This document shows positions 21,293 to 31,380 of a stretch of DNA of 64,000 nt, in pieces; within the stretch, counting starts at the first letter, position 1; each line of letters starts with the position of its first letter. Below the pieces are notes generated by a model. The model ran no database searches, was not told where the DNA came from, and was given only the letters and a program-made list of their open reading frames with translations. Where the stretch lies: assembly GCF_905171775.1 (NCBI RefSeq), contig NC_053490.1, positions 456,398,562 through 456,462,561 on the forward strand. The letters run 5' to 3'. Source of the DNA: Rana temporaria (Eukaryota; Chordata; Amphibia; Anura; Ranidae). A program made the position numbers and the translations under genes.

Positions 21293-22139
21293 GGGTACGA
21301 TGTACCCCATATCCATTCACTTAGGGTGGGGGGCCGGTATCTGGGGGCCCCCTTATTTGAGGGGACTCCCAGATTCCGATAAGCCCCCGCCCGCAGACCC
21401 CGACAACCAACGGCAAGGGTTGTCGGGAAGAGGTCCTGTCCTCATCAACATGGGGACAGGGTGCTCTGGGGTGGGGGGGCCCGCAGTGCGCCCCCCTGCC
21501 CCAGAGCACCCAACCCCCCCATGTTGAGGGCATGCGGCCTGGCACGGCTCAGGAGGGGGGGGGCGCTTGCTCGTCCCCACTCCCTTCCTGACCGGCCAGG
21601 TAGCGTGCTTTGGATACGGGTCTGGTATGGATTGTAGGGGGACCCCCTACGTCGATTTTTCGGCGTAGGGGGGGTCTCCTTACAACCCATACCAGACCTA
21701 AGGGCCTGGTATGCTCCTGGGGGGGGAACCCATGCCGGTTTTGAATTTAAAAATTGCCGTGGAGTTCTCCCTCAGGAATGCATACCAAATGCCGTCGCTT
21801 GAATGGGCCTTTACAAGGTGTGACTAACTTTACACATTGTAAAACCAGCCCTAGTTTTGCGCAAGCAAAATCGGAACTTACGCAGAAATCACAATGCTGA
21901 AATGCTTTGAGAATCTGCTTAAGTCCTCATTTGCATACTCAAAGCTGCATTTCCATGAGAAATGCCCCCAGCGGCGGATGCGGTACTGCATCCTAAGATC
22001 TGACCGTGTAAGTGCCTTACACATGTCAGATTTTCTGCCTAACTTTGGAAAAAGCCTTTTGAGAATCGTTTCCAAAGTTAGGCACAGACTGAACAGCAGT
22101 TAAGTCTGCGTATCTCTTTTGGGAATCAGGCCCAATAAT

Positions 22140-23040
22140 TCTAGTACTAGACCTCCTCTGTAACTCTAAACATGTAACCTAAAAAAATAGGATACCAAAA
22201 AAAATTGTGCTAACTTAACTAACTAACTGTTTTTTTAATGAATGAAATTTTTTTTCCAAAAAAACATGTTTGAAAAATTGCTGCGCAAATACCGTGGTAG
22301 AGCTGCACAATTAATCGTTAAAAAAATCGTGATCTCGATTCAACCCCCCTGACGATCTTCAATGCAGAGTTTGCTGATTCTTTCATATAACAAGTGGAGA
22401 GACTTTCGGCTGTCAAAAGAAAATATCTGGGCAGTCTGCCAAGTTTTTAACAGGAAACATTGTAACTGACACTTCCTTCTTATATCAAAGGGATACACTT
22501 CTGTGTGTAAAGAACAAATCTGGGCAGTCTGCAAAGTTTGTAAACAAAATGAAACATTGTAACTAACTAACATTGTAACTAAATTTAACCACTTAAAGTC
22601 CAACACTTGTTTCTTAAGTTAGAAAGCAATATTATTTGCTAGAAAATTACTTGGAACTGCCAAACATTATATATATTTTAGCAGAGACTCTAGGGAATAC
22701 AATGGCTATTGCTGCAATATGTTATGTCACACTGCATTTTCCCACTTCAATGAATAATAAAAACCATAAAAACAAAACAGTGAAGTTAGCCCATTTTTTT
22801 TTTTTTTTTAATGTGAAAGATGATGTTACGCCGCAACAATCGTGAGAGAATCGTGATCTATCTTCTAAGCAAAAAAATTGCAATTCTCATTTTAGCCAGA
22901 ATCGTGCAGCTCTATACCGTGCAACATAAAAAGTGCAAAGACCACCATAGAGTAATTTTCTAGCAAAAAACAAATGATGATTTTTACATGTAGTAGAGAA
23001 GTGTCAGAATTGGCCTGGGTGGCAAGGGGTTAATTACCAT
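22140..23040. repeat. Degraded TTAA-element fragment holding a hAT MITE
   Basis: 'CTAGACCTCCTCTGTAACTC', 'TTGCTGCGCAAATACCGTG' and, after the insertion, 'GAGAAGTGTCAGAATTGGCC...AAGGGGTTAA' match the fragment at 55260-55709. The hAT element at 22298 interrupts it. Confidence 0.6.
22298..22914. mobile_element. hAT-type element, TAGAGCTGCAC ends
   Basis: The ends TAGAGCTGCACAATTAATCG and GAATCGTGCAGCTCTA bound 617 bp. The 8-bp flanks are TACCGTGG (22290-22297) and TACCGTGC (22915-22922), 7 of 8 identical. An internal repeat, 'TCTGGGCAGTCTGC(C/A)AAGTTT', occurs twice. It has no transposase. Confidence 0.82.
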
Positions 23041-23440
23041 GAGTAATATACAAATAATTATTATAAGCACTGTGATCCTATCAGTCTGCTGCAGTGTGTC
23101 AGCTTGTATTTATATTGGCCGCTCTGAATGTAGCTTCTGACAGGCTGTGCAAGCAGACCCGTATCTCCGGAACCATAAATGATAGCCGTCCCATATTTTA
23201 ACCAGTTGTGGGGTAGCTCTTCCCATGCCTACTCCCAAATGTGGAGTTTCTGTGACCTCTGGTCATCGAGCTACAACCCCCCGAATTCGATCTTAGAAAA
23301 AAAAAAATCTTAAAAAAAAAAAAATATATATATATTTTTTTTTTTTTTTGGGCAAATGGGCCTATCTTGAGAAAGGGGCCTGGAGCTGCAGCTCCATCAG
23401 CCCCATTGTTAATCCGGCCCTGGGTACAGGCAGTACACCT
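23041..23440. other. No gene seen
   Basis: Includes 'AAGCAGACCCGTATCTCCGG' and poly(A)/poly(T) tracts near 23300-23350. No element boundaries were recognised. Confidence 0.5.
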
Positions 23441-23764
23441 GTAAGGGGTCCGGAGGTCCCCAGGGGCCGGAGGTCACCAGGGCCCCGGATGGCAACCCCC
23501 CTTTTTTTATAAAAAAAAAACGTTTTTTTAATTTCTTTTTTCGTTTTATTTCTTATTTTCTTTTTTTTTTATCTAAATATTTCTTTTTTATTAAAGGGCC
23601 TAGAGGTCCCCAGGGCCCCATGTGGAAACCCCCCTCTTTTTATTTTTTTTATACATTTTTACTTATTTTATTTTTTATTAAAGGGCCAAGAGGTCCCCAA
23701 GGCCCCCGGATGGCAACCCCCCCCCCCTTTTTTTTATTAATTTTTTTTTTTCTTTTTTTTTTTT

Positions 23765-23862
<98 letters not shown>

Positions 23863-24090
23863 TTTTAAAGGGCCCATCGGTCCCCAGGGCCCCGGATGAC
23901 AAGCCCCCTTTTTTTTTTATAAAATTTTTTTTTTTTTATATATATATATATTTTTCTTTATTTTTTTTATTAAATGGCCCAGAGGTTTCTTTTTTATTAT
24001 TATTAAAGGGCCCGGGGGTCCCCAGGGGCCTGGAGGTCAACAGGGTCCTGGATGGCAACCCCTTTTTTTTGTATTTTTTTTTATAAATTT

Positions 24091-24166
<76 letters not shown>

Positions 24167-24440
24167 TTTTTTTTTATTAAAGGGCCCATAATTCCCCAGG
24201 GCCCCGGATGGCTACCCCCCCTTTTTTTTATATTTTTTTTAATATATTTTTATATATTCTTCCTTATTTCTTTTGTAAAGGCCCCCCCCCCGCTTCTCAA
24301 TTAGCAGCGGCACCCCCCATACTGCTTCTCAGTTCGCGGCAGCCCCCCGCTTCTCAATTTCTCTGCTCCAGGGGGCCCATGCCTGAAGCTGTGTAAGGGG
24401 CCCCCATAATTCCTGATGGCGGCCCTGCCCTCTATTATCA
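23441..24440. repeat. Irregular tandem array with T and TA runs
   Basis: Units of about 90-190 bp share 'AAAGGGCC', 'AGGTCCCCAGGGCC', 'CCCCGGATGGCAACCCCCC' and a T-rich tail. They start near 23440, 23590, 23680, 23870, 24005 and 24180. Three TA microsatellites lie inside (23770-23854, 23938-23952 and 24097-24168 with TG). It is a candidate for length instability and assembly error. Confidence 0.8.
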
Positions 24441-24656
24441 CTTAGGAAGCCGGTCCATCGGCTGGCGCAAAACTAATAAAATACTGATTTCTGTAGCGTG
24501 TATAGGGGAGGCAAGATGTGATGGTTGTGGAAATGAAAAGCTGTGGAATTTTTCTTTAGAACACTTTCCCCGGTTTTGTTTTTCACTTCATTATATATTT
24601 TTATGGTGATATAGATTCAATTAAACCTTTCACTATTTTAAGTTGTTCCCATAAAG

Positions 24657-25417
24657 TACCGTATTTCCCGGCGTATAAGACGGCCCCCGATTTTTCCAGG
24701 AAAAATGTTGGTTTTGGGATATACTCGCCATATAAGACTACCCCCTTCTTACTAGTCTTTCTGGAAGCTGAGGGGTACTCGGAACAACCACTGACAGGAA
24801 CAACCGCTTACAGAAACAGGCTTTTTTCAAATCTCACTGTGCCATTACATTACATTACATGCCTCATTGTTCCATTCCATTACATTACATGCCTCCACTG
24901 TGCCATTACATTACATCACTTGCCCCCACTGTGCCATCACTTGCCCCCACTGTGCCATCACTTGCCCCCACTGTGCCATCACTTGCCTCCACTGTGCCAT
25001 CACTTGCCACCACTGTGCCGGCCAAGACGATCTCCCTACCTTATTTTTTTGCAGATTCTGGCTTCCAGGCTGCGGGCATCCATGATTCAAAAGCCGCGCC
25101 TTCTCCTCAGACTGTTCCGTGATAGGCGGAACACAAATTTTCCCAGCAGGGCCTCTGTTCAGTGTTCCGCCTATCACGGATGCCTTCTCATCCTCGGACG
25201 AGAGGACATCCGTGATAGGCGGAACACTGAACAGAGGCCCTGCTGGGAAAATTTGTGTTCTGCCTATCACGGAACAGTCTGAGGAGGAGGCGCGGCTTTT
25301 AAATCATGGATGTCCGCAGCCTGACGGAGACCGTCATCGGCGTATAAGACGACCCCCGACTTTGGATGCAATTTTTTTGCATCCAAAAGGTCCTCTTATA
25401 TGCCGGAAAATACGGTA
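24657..25417. mobile_element. Foldback element with CGGCGTATAAGAC ends
   Basis: Left TACCGTATTTCCCGGCGTATAAG and right TGCCGGAAAATACGGTA match as inverted ends within a TA-TA context. Motifs CGTATAAGACG(G/A)CCCCCGA occur at both sides. It contains a minisatellite 'CACTGTGCCATCACTTGCCC' (24895-25020) and a near-perfect 260-bp palindrome (25070-25330, CCGTGATAGGCGGAACAC arms). The superfamily is not assigned. A related end, CCGGCGTATAACACGCAC, occurs at 41214. Confidence 0.75.
25070..25330. repeat. Near-perfect inner palindrome
   Basis: 'CCGTGATAGGCGGAACAC' and 'CCCAGCAGGGCCTCTGTTCA' on the left are mirrored by 'TGAACAGAGGCCCTGCTGGG' and 'CTGCCTATCACGG' on the right, centred near 25200. It explains the twin open frames on both strands here. 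Confidence 0.9.
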
Positions 25418-25544
25418 AGCAAAAACATGGAGGAGAGTGGATGTATGTTGATACAGAACTACCTATGTTGTAAAAACTACAGAAATCATTTGGTGGAGAG
25501 AACAGGAAATGTCCATATTTTGTCATCTGTATTCATTCCATTGG

Positions 25545-26777
25545 TCACAGTGCAAAAACATGGGGAAACAGATCAGCCCTCCCGAGTCAATACCACCTTT
25601 TGCTGCAATTGCAGCCGCAAGTTTTTTTGGGGATGTCTTTACCAGCTTTTCACATCTAGAGAGTGACATGTTTGCCCATTCTTCTTTGCAAAGTAGCTCA
25701 AGCTCTGTCAGATTGGATGGAGCGCGTCTGTAAACCGCACATTTTAAGTCTTGTCACAGATTTGCAATAGGATTTAGGTCTGGACTTTGACTGGGCCATT
25801 CTAACACATGAATATGATTTTATCTAAACTATTCCATTGTAGCTCTGGCTGTAAGTTTAGGATTGTTGTCCTGCTGGAAGGTGAACCTCCAACCCAGTCT
25901 TTTGCAGACTCTAATGCCCTGTACACACGATCGGACCTTTGCCTGACCAAATTAACGTCGGAATTCCGATGGAATTCCATCGGAGGAAAAGAGAAAATGT
26001 TCTCTACGTAAACTCCGATGGAATTCATCGGAATTTCCAATGGAATTACTCTGATGGGGCATACACGCGGTCGGAATTCCAAAATTACAATCGTGTATAC
26101 GAGGCATAACAGGTTTTCTTCTAAGATTGGTCCTGTATTTGGCTCCATCCATCTTCCCATCAACTCTGACAAGCTTTTCTGTCCCCGCTGAAGAAAAGCA
26201 TCCCCACAACATGATGCTGCCACCACCATGTTTCACGGGGGGGATGGCGTGTTCAGGGTGATGTTCATTCTTAGTTTTCTACCACACGTAGCATTTTTCT
26301 TTTAGGCCAAAGTAACATGTTGGTCTCATCTGACCAGAGCACCTACTTACACATGTTTGCTGTGTCCCCCACATCGCAAACTGTAAACAGGATTTCTTGT
26401 GGCATTCTTTCAACAATGGCTTTCTTCTTGCCACTTTTCCATTAAGGCCAGATTTGTAAAGTGCACGACTAATAGTTGTCCTGTGGACCGATTCTCCCAC
26501 CCGGGCAGTGAATCTCTGCAGCTCCTCCAGAGTTACCATGGGCCTCCTGGCTGCTTCTCTGATTAATGCTCTCCTTGCCTGGCCTGTCAGTTTAGGTGGT
26601 CGGCCATGTCTTGGTAGGTTTGCAGTTGTGCCATACTCTTTCCATTTTAGAATGATGGATTGAACAGTGCTCTGTGAGATGCTCAAAGCTTGGGGATATT
26701 TTTTAATAACCTAACCCAGTTTTAAACTTCTCCACAACTTTATCCCTGACCTGTCTGGTGTGTTCCTTGGCCTTCAT
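25545..26777 (-). pseudogene. Tc1-like transposase, broken
   Basis: The coding region starts at ATG 26777 (MKAKEHTRQVRDKVVEKF). It soon meets a stop/frameshift (near 26710) in the helix-turn-helix region. The frame from 26686 to 26279 reads SISQSTVQSIILKWKEYG, then a GRPPKL hook (residues about 29-34 of that piece) and the second DNA-binding half. A further shift lies in the first catalytic region: VSRCSGQMRPTCYFG stands where a WSDET-type motif is expected. KHGGGSIMLWGCFSSAGTEK follows in another frame. The MITE then interrupts the frame, and the remaining C-terminal part lies at 25545-25911. It cannot make a functional protein. Confidence 0.85.
25915..26106. mobile_element. Harbinger-type MITE inside Tc1 pseudogene
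   Basis: The ends TGCCCTGTACACACGATCGG and TCGTGTATACGAGGCA bound 192 bp, flanked by TAA at 25912-25914 and 26107-26109. The interrupted gene allows the empty site (CTCTAACAGG) to be read directly. This confirms a 3-bp TAA duplication, as expected for PIF/Harbinger. Confidence 0.9.
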
Positions 26778-27143
26778 GATGCTGTTTGTTCACTAAGGTT
26801 CTCTAACAAACCTATGAGGGCTTCAAAGAACAGCTGTATTTATACTGAGATTAATTTACACAGGGGTGGACTCTATTTACTAATTAGGTGACTTCTAAAG
26901 GCGATTGGTTACACTAGATTTTAGTTAGGGGTATCAGAGTAATGGGGGCTAAATACAAATGCACACCACACTTTTCACATATTTATTTGTAAAAAAAAAA
27001 ATTCCTTCCACTTCACAATTATGTGCCACTCTGTGTTGGTTTATCACATAAAATCCCAATAAAATACATTTACATTTTTGGTTGTAACATGACAAAATGT
27101 GGACATTTTTTAAGGGGTATGAATACTTTTTCAAGGCACTGTA

Positions 27144-27557
27144 TATCTGTAGTGTTTACTTATCTCTCTCCAAAGCTCTATATGTTGTTTATTTCTCGTG
27201 CTTCCTTCCTCTGTTATCAGCATGAATCATGCATTTTCTTCACACATTAAATTAATTTGGGTGGGGGTCTCAGAACAGAGCTTGTCAATTTAGAACACCG
27301 TTCTTCTGCTGTGTGAAGGGGGGTGTGTTCCTTTCCTTTAATTGGTTCTCACAGCCTGTAACTGCAATCTTTCCGCCCCCTCCTCTGTGCTCCTGACAAG
27401 TGAAGAAAGATTCTTAACACAATCTGTTCTTTTGAAGGGGTGTAGAGAGAAAACTTCAGATAAACAAGTAAAACCTATGTAGGAGGTTTTGTTTATTCTC
27501 TGTGTATCATCTGAGGCCGGTCACTTCAATGGGTATATGTGCGGGTTTACAACCACT
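27144..27557. other. No gene; possible TTAA-element end
   Basis: The sequence ends GGGTTTACAACCACTTTAA, which looks like the right end of another TTAA repeat sharing the TTAA with the next element. The left end was not located. Confidence 0.45.
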
Positions 27558-27561
27558 TTAA

Positions 27562-28099
27562 AGCGGAGTTCCGGCCACAATTTCACTTTTTAAATATAAA
27601 TACCCCTGTAATGCACAAGCTTAATGTATTCTAGTAAAGTTAGTCTGTAAACTAAGGTCCATTTTGTTAGGTTGTTACAGCATTTAGACACTTTATAAAA
27701 TAGAAATTGACTGGGGCCATCTTAAGTGTGGGCATCATGAACCAGACTTTATGACTTCCTGGATTTCAGCCTTGCAGATCTCGCACATGCTCAGTGCTGC
27801 ACAAGCAGTGTAATAGGTTTCAGATCAGGTTTCAGCACCTGTACTGTCCAAGTCACATGATTCTTCAAGACTGGGAAGTGCACAGACTCCTGGAAAGTTA
27901 CACCCACTACATTCCCAGGAGTCTGTGCGGTGTAGGTTAGGAAGCTTAAAGACCTAGGTGCAGGAAGAGGGAAGATTAATTATTCTGCCTAGCAACAACA
28001 CTTTGAAGGCATCTAAAAAAAAAAAAAAAGTCTTAAAGGACTAATGACATTTTTTTAAAACTACTGATGTAATGTTATATTTATGGGTGGAACTCCACT
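27562..28099. mobile_element. TTAA-target non-autonomous element (AGCGGAGTTCC)
   Basis: The ends AGCGGAGTTCCGGCCAC and GGGTGGAACTCCACT bound 538 bp, with TTAA at 27558-27561 and 28100-28103. An inner pair 'GAAGTGCACAGACTCCTGGA' and 'CCCAGGAGTCTGTGCGGTG' forms a hairpin near 27875-27935. No coding. Confidence 0.78.
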
Positions 28100-28103
28100 T
28101 TAA

Positions 28104-28536
28104 CTTACCTATATGACAATTCGTTATTTCATCCCTTGCCTCTCTCTATTATACAAATGCAATAGAACTTTTTATTCTATTTGAATACCAGTTCTTTTAT
28201 TGTTGTGCTGCAAGGCAGGACTTCTGGGGTTCTGGTTCAGGCCGGGCCATGCTGCCTGCTGAGATTTCTACATCATAGTTACCCCAGAAGGCAGTGTGTT
28301 ACTAAGCTGAAAATTTGCGGCCCATGTGCACACGTGTGACAGATTTATGCGCAATGCATGTGCACAAATGCCACAGTACATTGCCCATCCCACAGAAGAT
28401 GGTGACATTGGTGTGCAAGCATGGGAATCTGCTGCATATGCGCATATATGAGCCGCCGGTCTCTGGCAACTCCCAGTTGCCTGAAAGAAACTGGCAGCAC
28501 CTATGCAATTGTGCTGTTTTTTATTTTAGAAATAGT
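28104..28536. other. No gene seen
   Basis: No recognisable domain or terminal repeats. It contains the palindromic segment 'GTGCACACGTGTGACAG' near 28326. Confidence 0.5.
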
Positions 28537-29240
28537 GGGGTAGATTCAGGTACCTTTTGCGCCCTCTTACGGAGGCGCAGCGTACCGTTTTAACGCTGCG
28601 CCTCCGTAAATTACGTGCGCTACGCTTCATTCATGAAGCAGTAGCTACGTAATTTGCGCGGGCGCTCCTTGAAAATGCCCGGCGTAAGGGCACGTAATTT
28701 AAATGATCCCGTAGGGGGCGTAGATCATTTAAATTAGGCGCGTTCCCGCGCCGAACGTAGTGCGTATGCTCCGACAAATGACGGCAAGGACGTCATTTGC
28801 TTCAATGTGAACGTAAATGGCGTCCAGCGCCATTCACGATTCACTTACGCAAACGTCGTAATTTTCAAACATCGCGACGCGGGAACGACGGGTATACTTA
28901 GCATTGGCTGCCCCTGCTAATAGCAGGAGCAGCCTTACATGGAACCCGACGAACGTAAACGACGTAAACAGCGTACGTAGGGCACGCGTACGGTTGTGAA
29001 TCGGCGTTAGTATGCAATTTGCATACTCTACGCTGACCACTACGGGAACGCCACCTAGCGGCTAGCGTAAGAATGCAGCCTACGATACGACGGCATAAGA
29101 GCCTTATGCCAGTCATATCTTAGGCTGCAGTCGGCGTATCGAGCTCTCTGAATCAGGAGCAGTCGATACGCCGGCGCAACTAAGCAATTGCGCTGCGTAA
29201 CTATGGTTACGCAGACGCAATTGCTTTTTGAATCTACCCC
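28537..29240. mobile_element. CpG-rich foldback element, GGGGTAGATTCAGG ends
   Basis: The ends GGGGTAGATTC and GAATCTACCCC bound 704 bp. Core features: CGTAATTTAAATGATCCCGT, TTTAAATTAGGCGCGTTCCC, GGACGTCATT, GTGAACGTAAATGGCGTCCA, ACGACGGGTATACTTAG. Inner arms include GCGCAGCGTACCGTTTTAAC. No exact target duplication was found. Confidence 0.75.
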
Positions 29241-29515
29241 AATGTCATGGAAGACGGGCAGAGGGAGTTCATTTAGGAGTGGTTAAGTTCCGTTTTAATT
29301 TGTGCTGAAAAACTGACACTTCTGTAAAGAAGAAGCAGAGCCGCAACTACAGAAGTACAAAACATTATAGATTTCTATACCCAAACATTTATTTTTCTGT
29401 AAGAGGAACCAAGATCAACAACTATAATTTGTAGACAGAACAAATAAATGACTGCACTTCATGGCAAAATCTTATTTGATCTCTCTGAATTTCCAACCCG
29501 CCTTTTAAAAAGTAA

Positions 29516-29925
29516 TAGTACACACGACCGTTTTTTCCGTTGGAATAAACTCCAACAGGTTTTTCCGACGGAATTCTGCTCAAGCTGTCTTGCATACACA
29601 CGGACACACCAAATTCTGACCGTCAAAAACGCGGTGACGTACAACACTACAACGAGCCTAGAAAAATGAAGTTCAATGCTTCTGAGCATGCGTCGAATTG
29701 TTTCCGAGCATGCGTGTTTTTTCTCCGTCGGAATTCCATACAGACGAATGGAATTTCCGATAGAATTTTTTTCCGTCTGAAAAAAAGAGAACATGTCCTC
29801 TTTCTAAGTCCTTTGGAATTTCCGACGGAAAAAGTCCGATGGAGGAATACATACGGTCGGAGTATCCGATGAAAAAATTCCGTCTGACTTTTTCCATCAG
29901 AATTTCAGACCGTGTGTACGCGGCA
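29516..29925. mobile_element. Harbinger-type MITE (TAA duplication)
   Basis: The left end TAGTACACACGACCG is partly eroded; the right end is CCGTGTGTACGCGGCA. TAA flanks at 29513-29515 and 29926-29928. The interior repeats TTTCCGACGGAA and TCCGATGGA words and contains TCTGAGCATGCGTCG twice in variant form. 410 bp. Confidence 0.78.
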
Positions 29926-29970
29926 TAATTCCAAGATGTTTATGATTTGAAAACTATGATAATCACTCTT

Positions 29971-31380
29971 AGCCAGATTCACATACATCGGCGTATGTTT
30001 AAGCTGGCGTAGCGCAGTTTATTTGAGCTACGCCGACATAAAATAGAGAGGCAAGGCCAGTGGCCCAGATTCAGGTAGAGGCGCGCACTGATACGGCGGT
30101 GCAGCGTATCGTTTTTACGCTACGCCTCCGTAAATGACTGGAGCTACGCTGCATTCACGAAGCATTTGCTCCGTTATTTGAGGCGGCGTTTCGTAAAAGG
30201 GGCCGGCGTAAGCGCGCGTAATTTAAATGATCCCGTAGGGGGCGTGGATAATTTAAATTAGGCGCGTTCCCGCGCCGAACGTACTGCGCATGCTCCGTCA
30301 GGAAAATTTCCCGACGTGCATTGCGGTAAATGACGTCGCAAGGACGTCATTGGCTTCGACGTGAACGTAAATGGCGTCCAGCGCCATTCACGAACGAGTT
30401 ACGCAAACGACGCAAATTTTGAAAATCGCAACTTGGGAACGACGTCCATACTTACCATTGGCTGCGCCTCCTAATAGCAGGAGCAGCCTTGCGGCGAAAA
30501 CGACGTACGCAAACGACGTAAAAAATGAGCGCCGGCCGCGCGTACAGTTGTGAATCGGCGTAAGTATGCAATTTGCATACTCTACGCTGACAACTACGGG
30601 TGCGCCACCTAGCGGCCAGCGGCAGAATGCACCCTAAGATACGACGGCATAAGAGACTTATGCCAGTTGTATCTTAGGCTACAGTCGGCGTATCTAGCTT
30701 TCTGAATACAGAAAGTAGATACGCCGGCGCTACTTAGCAATTACGCTGCGTATCTATGGATACGCAGGCGTAATTGCTTTCTGAATCTACCTCAGTATTC
30801 ACAAAGCACTTTCTCCCTAAGTTACGTTGGCGTAGCGCAAATGGCCCGGCGTAACCCCGCCTAATTCAAAATAGGCAGGTAGTGGGCGTGCTCCACGTAA
30901 AGTACCCGTGACCCCATGTAAATGAGGGCCGTTGGTACGGCGCATACGCGCGCATGCTCAGAATCACGTCGCAAATACTCATTGCTTTCGACGTGAACGT
31001 CACCTACGCCCAGCCCCATTCACGTACGCTTACGCAAACAACGTAAAATACGACGGCTGTTCCGTCGTCCATACCTTGCATGGGCTGCGCCATCTTTTTG
31101 GTGGTTTATCTTTACCCCGGCGTATGTCTTACGTAAACGGCGTATCTTACTACGATGGGCGTACGTACGTTCGTTCGTGAATCGGCGTATCTTGCTCATT
31201 TACATATTCGACGCGTAAATCCACGTACACGCCCCTAGCAGCCAGCGTAAATATGCACATAAGATACGACTTGCGTCGGTCGTATCTTGGCCAAATTTAA
31301 GCGTACCTGGTTTCCAGAATACGCTTAAATATACAACGGCGCGCATTCGGACTTACGACGGCGTATCTATGAATCCGGCT
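29971..31380. mobile_element. CpG-rich foldback element, outer copy (AGCCAGATTCAC)
   Basis: The ends AGCCAGATTCAC and TATGAATCCGGCT enclose a nested copy at 30062-30792. The outer copy has TACTCATTGCTTTCGACGTG, 'CGCATGCTCAGAATCACGTC' and 'CCAGCCCCATTCACGTACGC'. It is a divergent subfamily closest to 37578-38304 read in the opposite direction. Confidence 0.68.
30062..30792. mobile_element. CpG-rich foldback element, nested copy
   Basis: The ends GGCCCAGATTCAGGTAG and CTGAATCTACCT are flanked by CAGT at 30058-30061 and 30793-30796. The core is nearly the same as 28537-29240: GATCCCGTAGGGGGCGTGGA, CTGCGCATGCTCCG, GACGTCGCAAGGACGTCATT. 731 bp. Confidence 0.75.

Larger units (their letters stand above)
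19713..21783. repeat. Giant palindrome A
   Basis: Two arms of about 1.03 kb meet at about 20749. The outer motif ATGCATTCCTGAG (19713) is mirrored by CTCAGGAATGCAT (21783). Each arm holds a 'CAGACC...GGTCTGG' mini-hairpin with GGGGGACCCCCTACG, a G-rich 'CCCTCAACATGGGG' stretch, a purine-rich reading frame with GAAGACCCCCGGAGAGTGGA repeats, a poly(A) signal and a TATA box. Differences between arms are few (unit number of the GAGAGTGGAAGAAGA repeat, single bases). It shares modules with palindromes B and C. Confidence 0.9.
19345..22132. mobile_element. Composite foldback element carrying giant palindrome A
   Basis: The ends GGCCAAATTCTCAAAA and TTTTGGGAATCAGGCC belong to the GGCCTGATTC family. 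The 5-bp flanks (CAGAG, CAATA) agree only in part, so the insertion boundaries are less sure than for 47351-58140. The outer parts carry 'TACTGCGCATGCGTGTGACG' and 'ATTTGCATACTCAAAGC', both family features. The middle is the 2.07-kb palindrome A. Confidence 0.7.
25418..27143 (-). mobile_element. Degraded Tc1-type transposon with nested MITE
   Basis: The right terminus GAATACTTTTTCAAGGCACTGTA ends at 27143 (element 5' end on the minus strand). The matching left terminus is missing; the foldback ending at 25417 abuts it. The transposase reading frame on the minus strand is broken, and a Harbinger MITE sits at 25915-26106. Confidence 0.82.

Noticed and set aside
23620..23902. Open frames of alternating Y/I residues
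   Set aside because: They are translations of the TA microsatellite.
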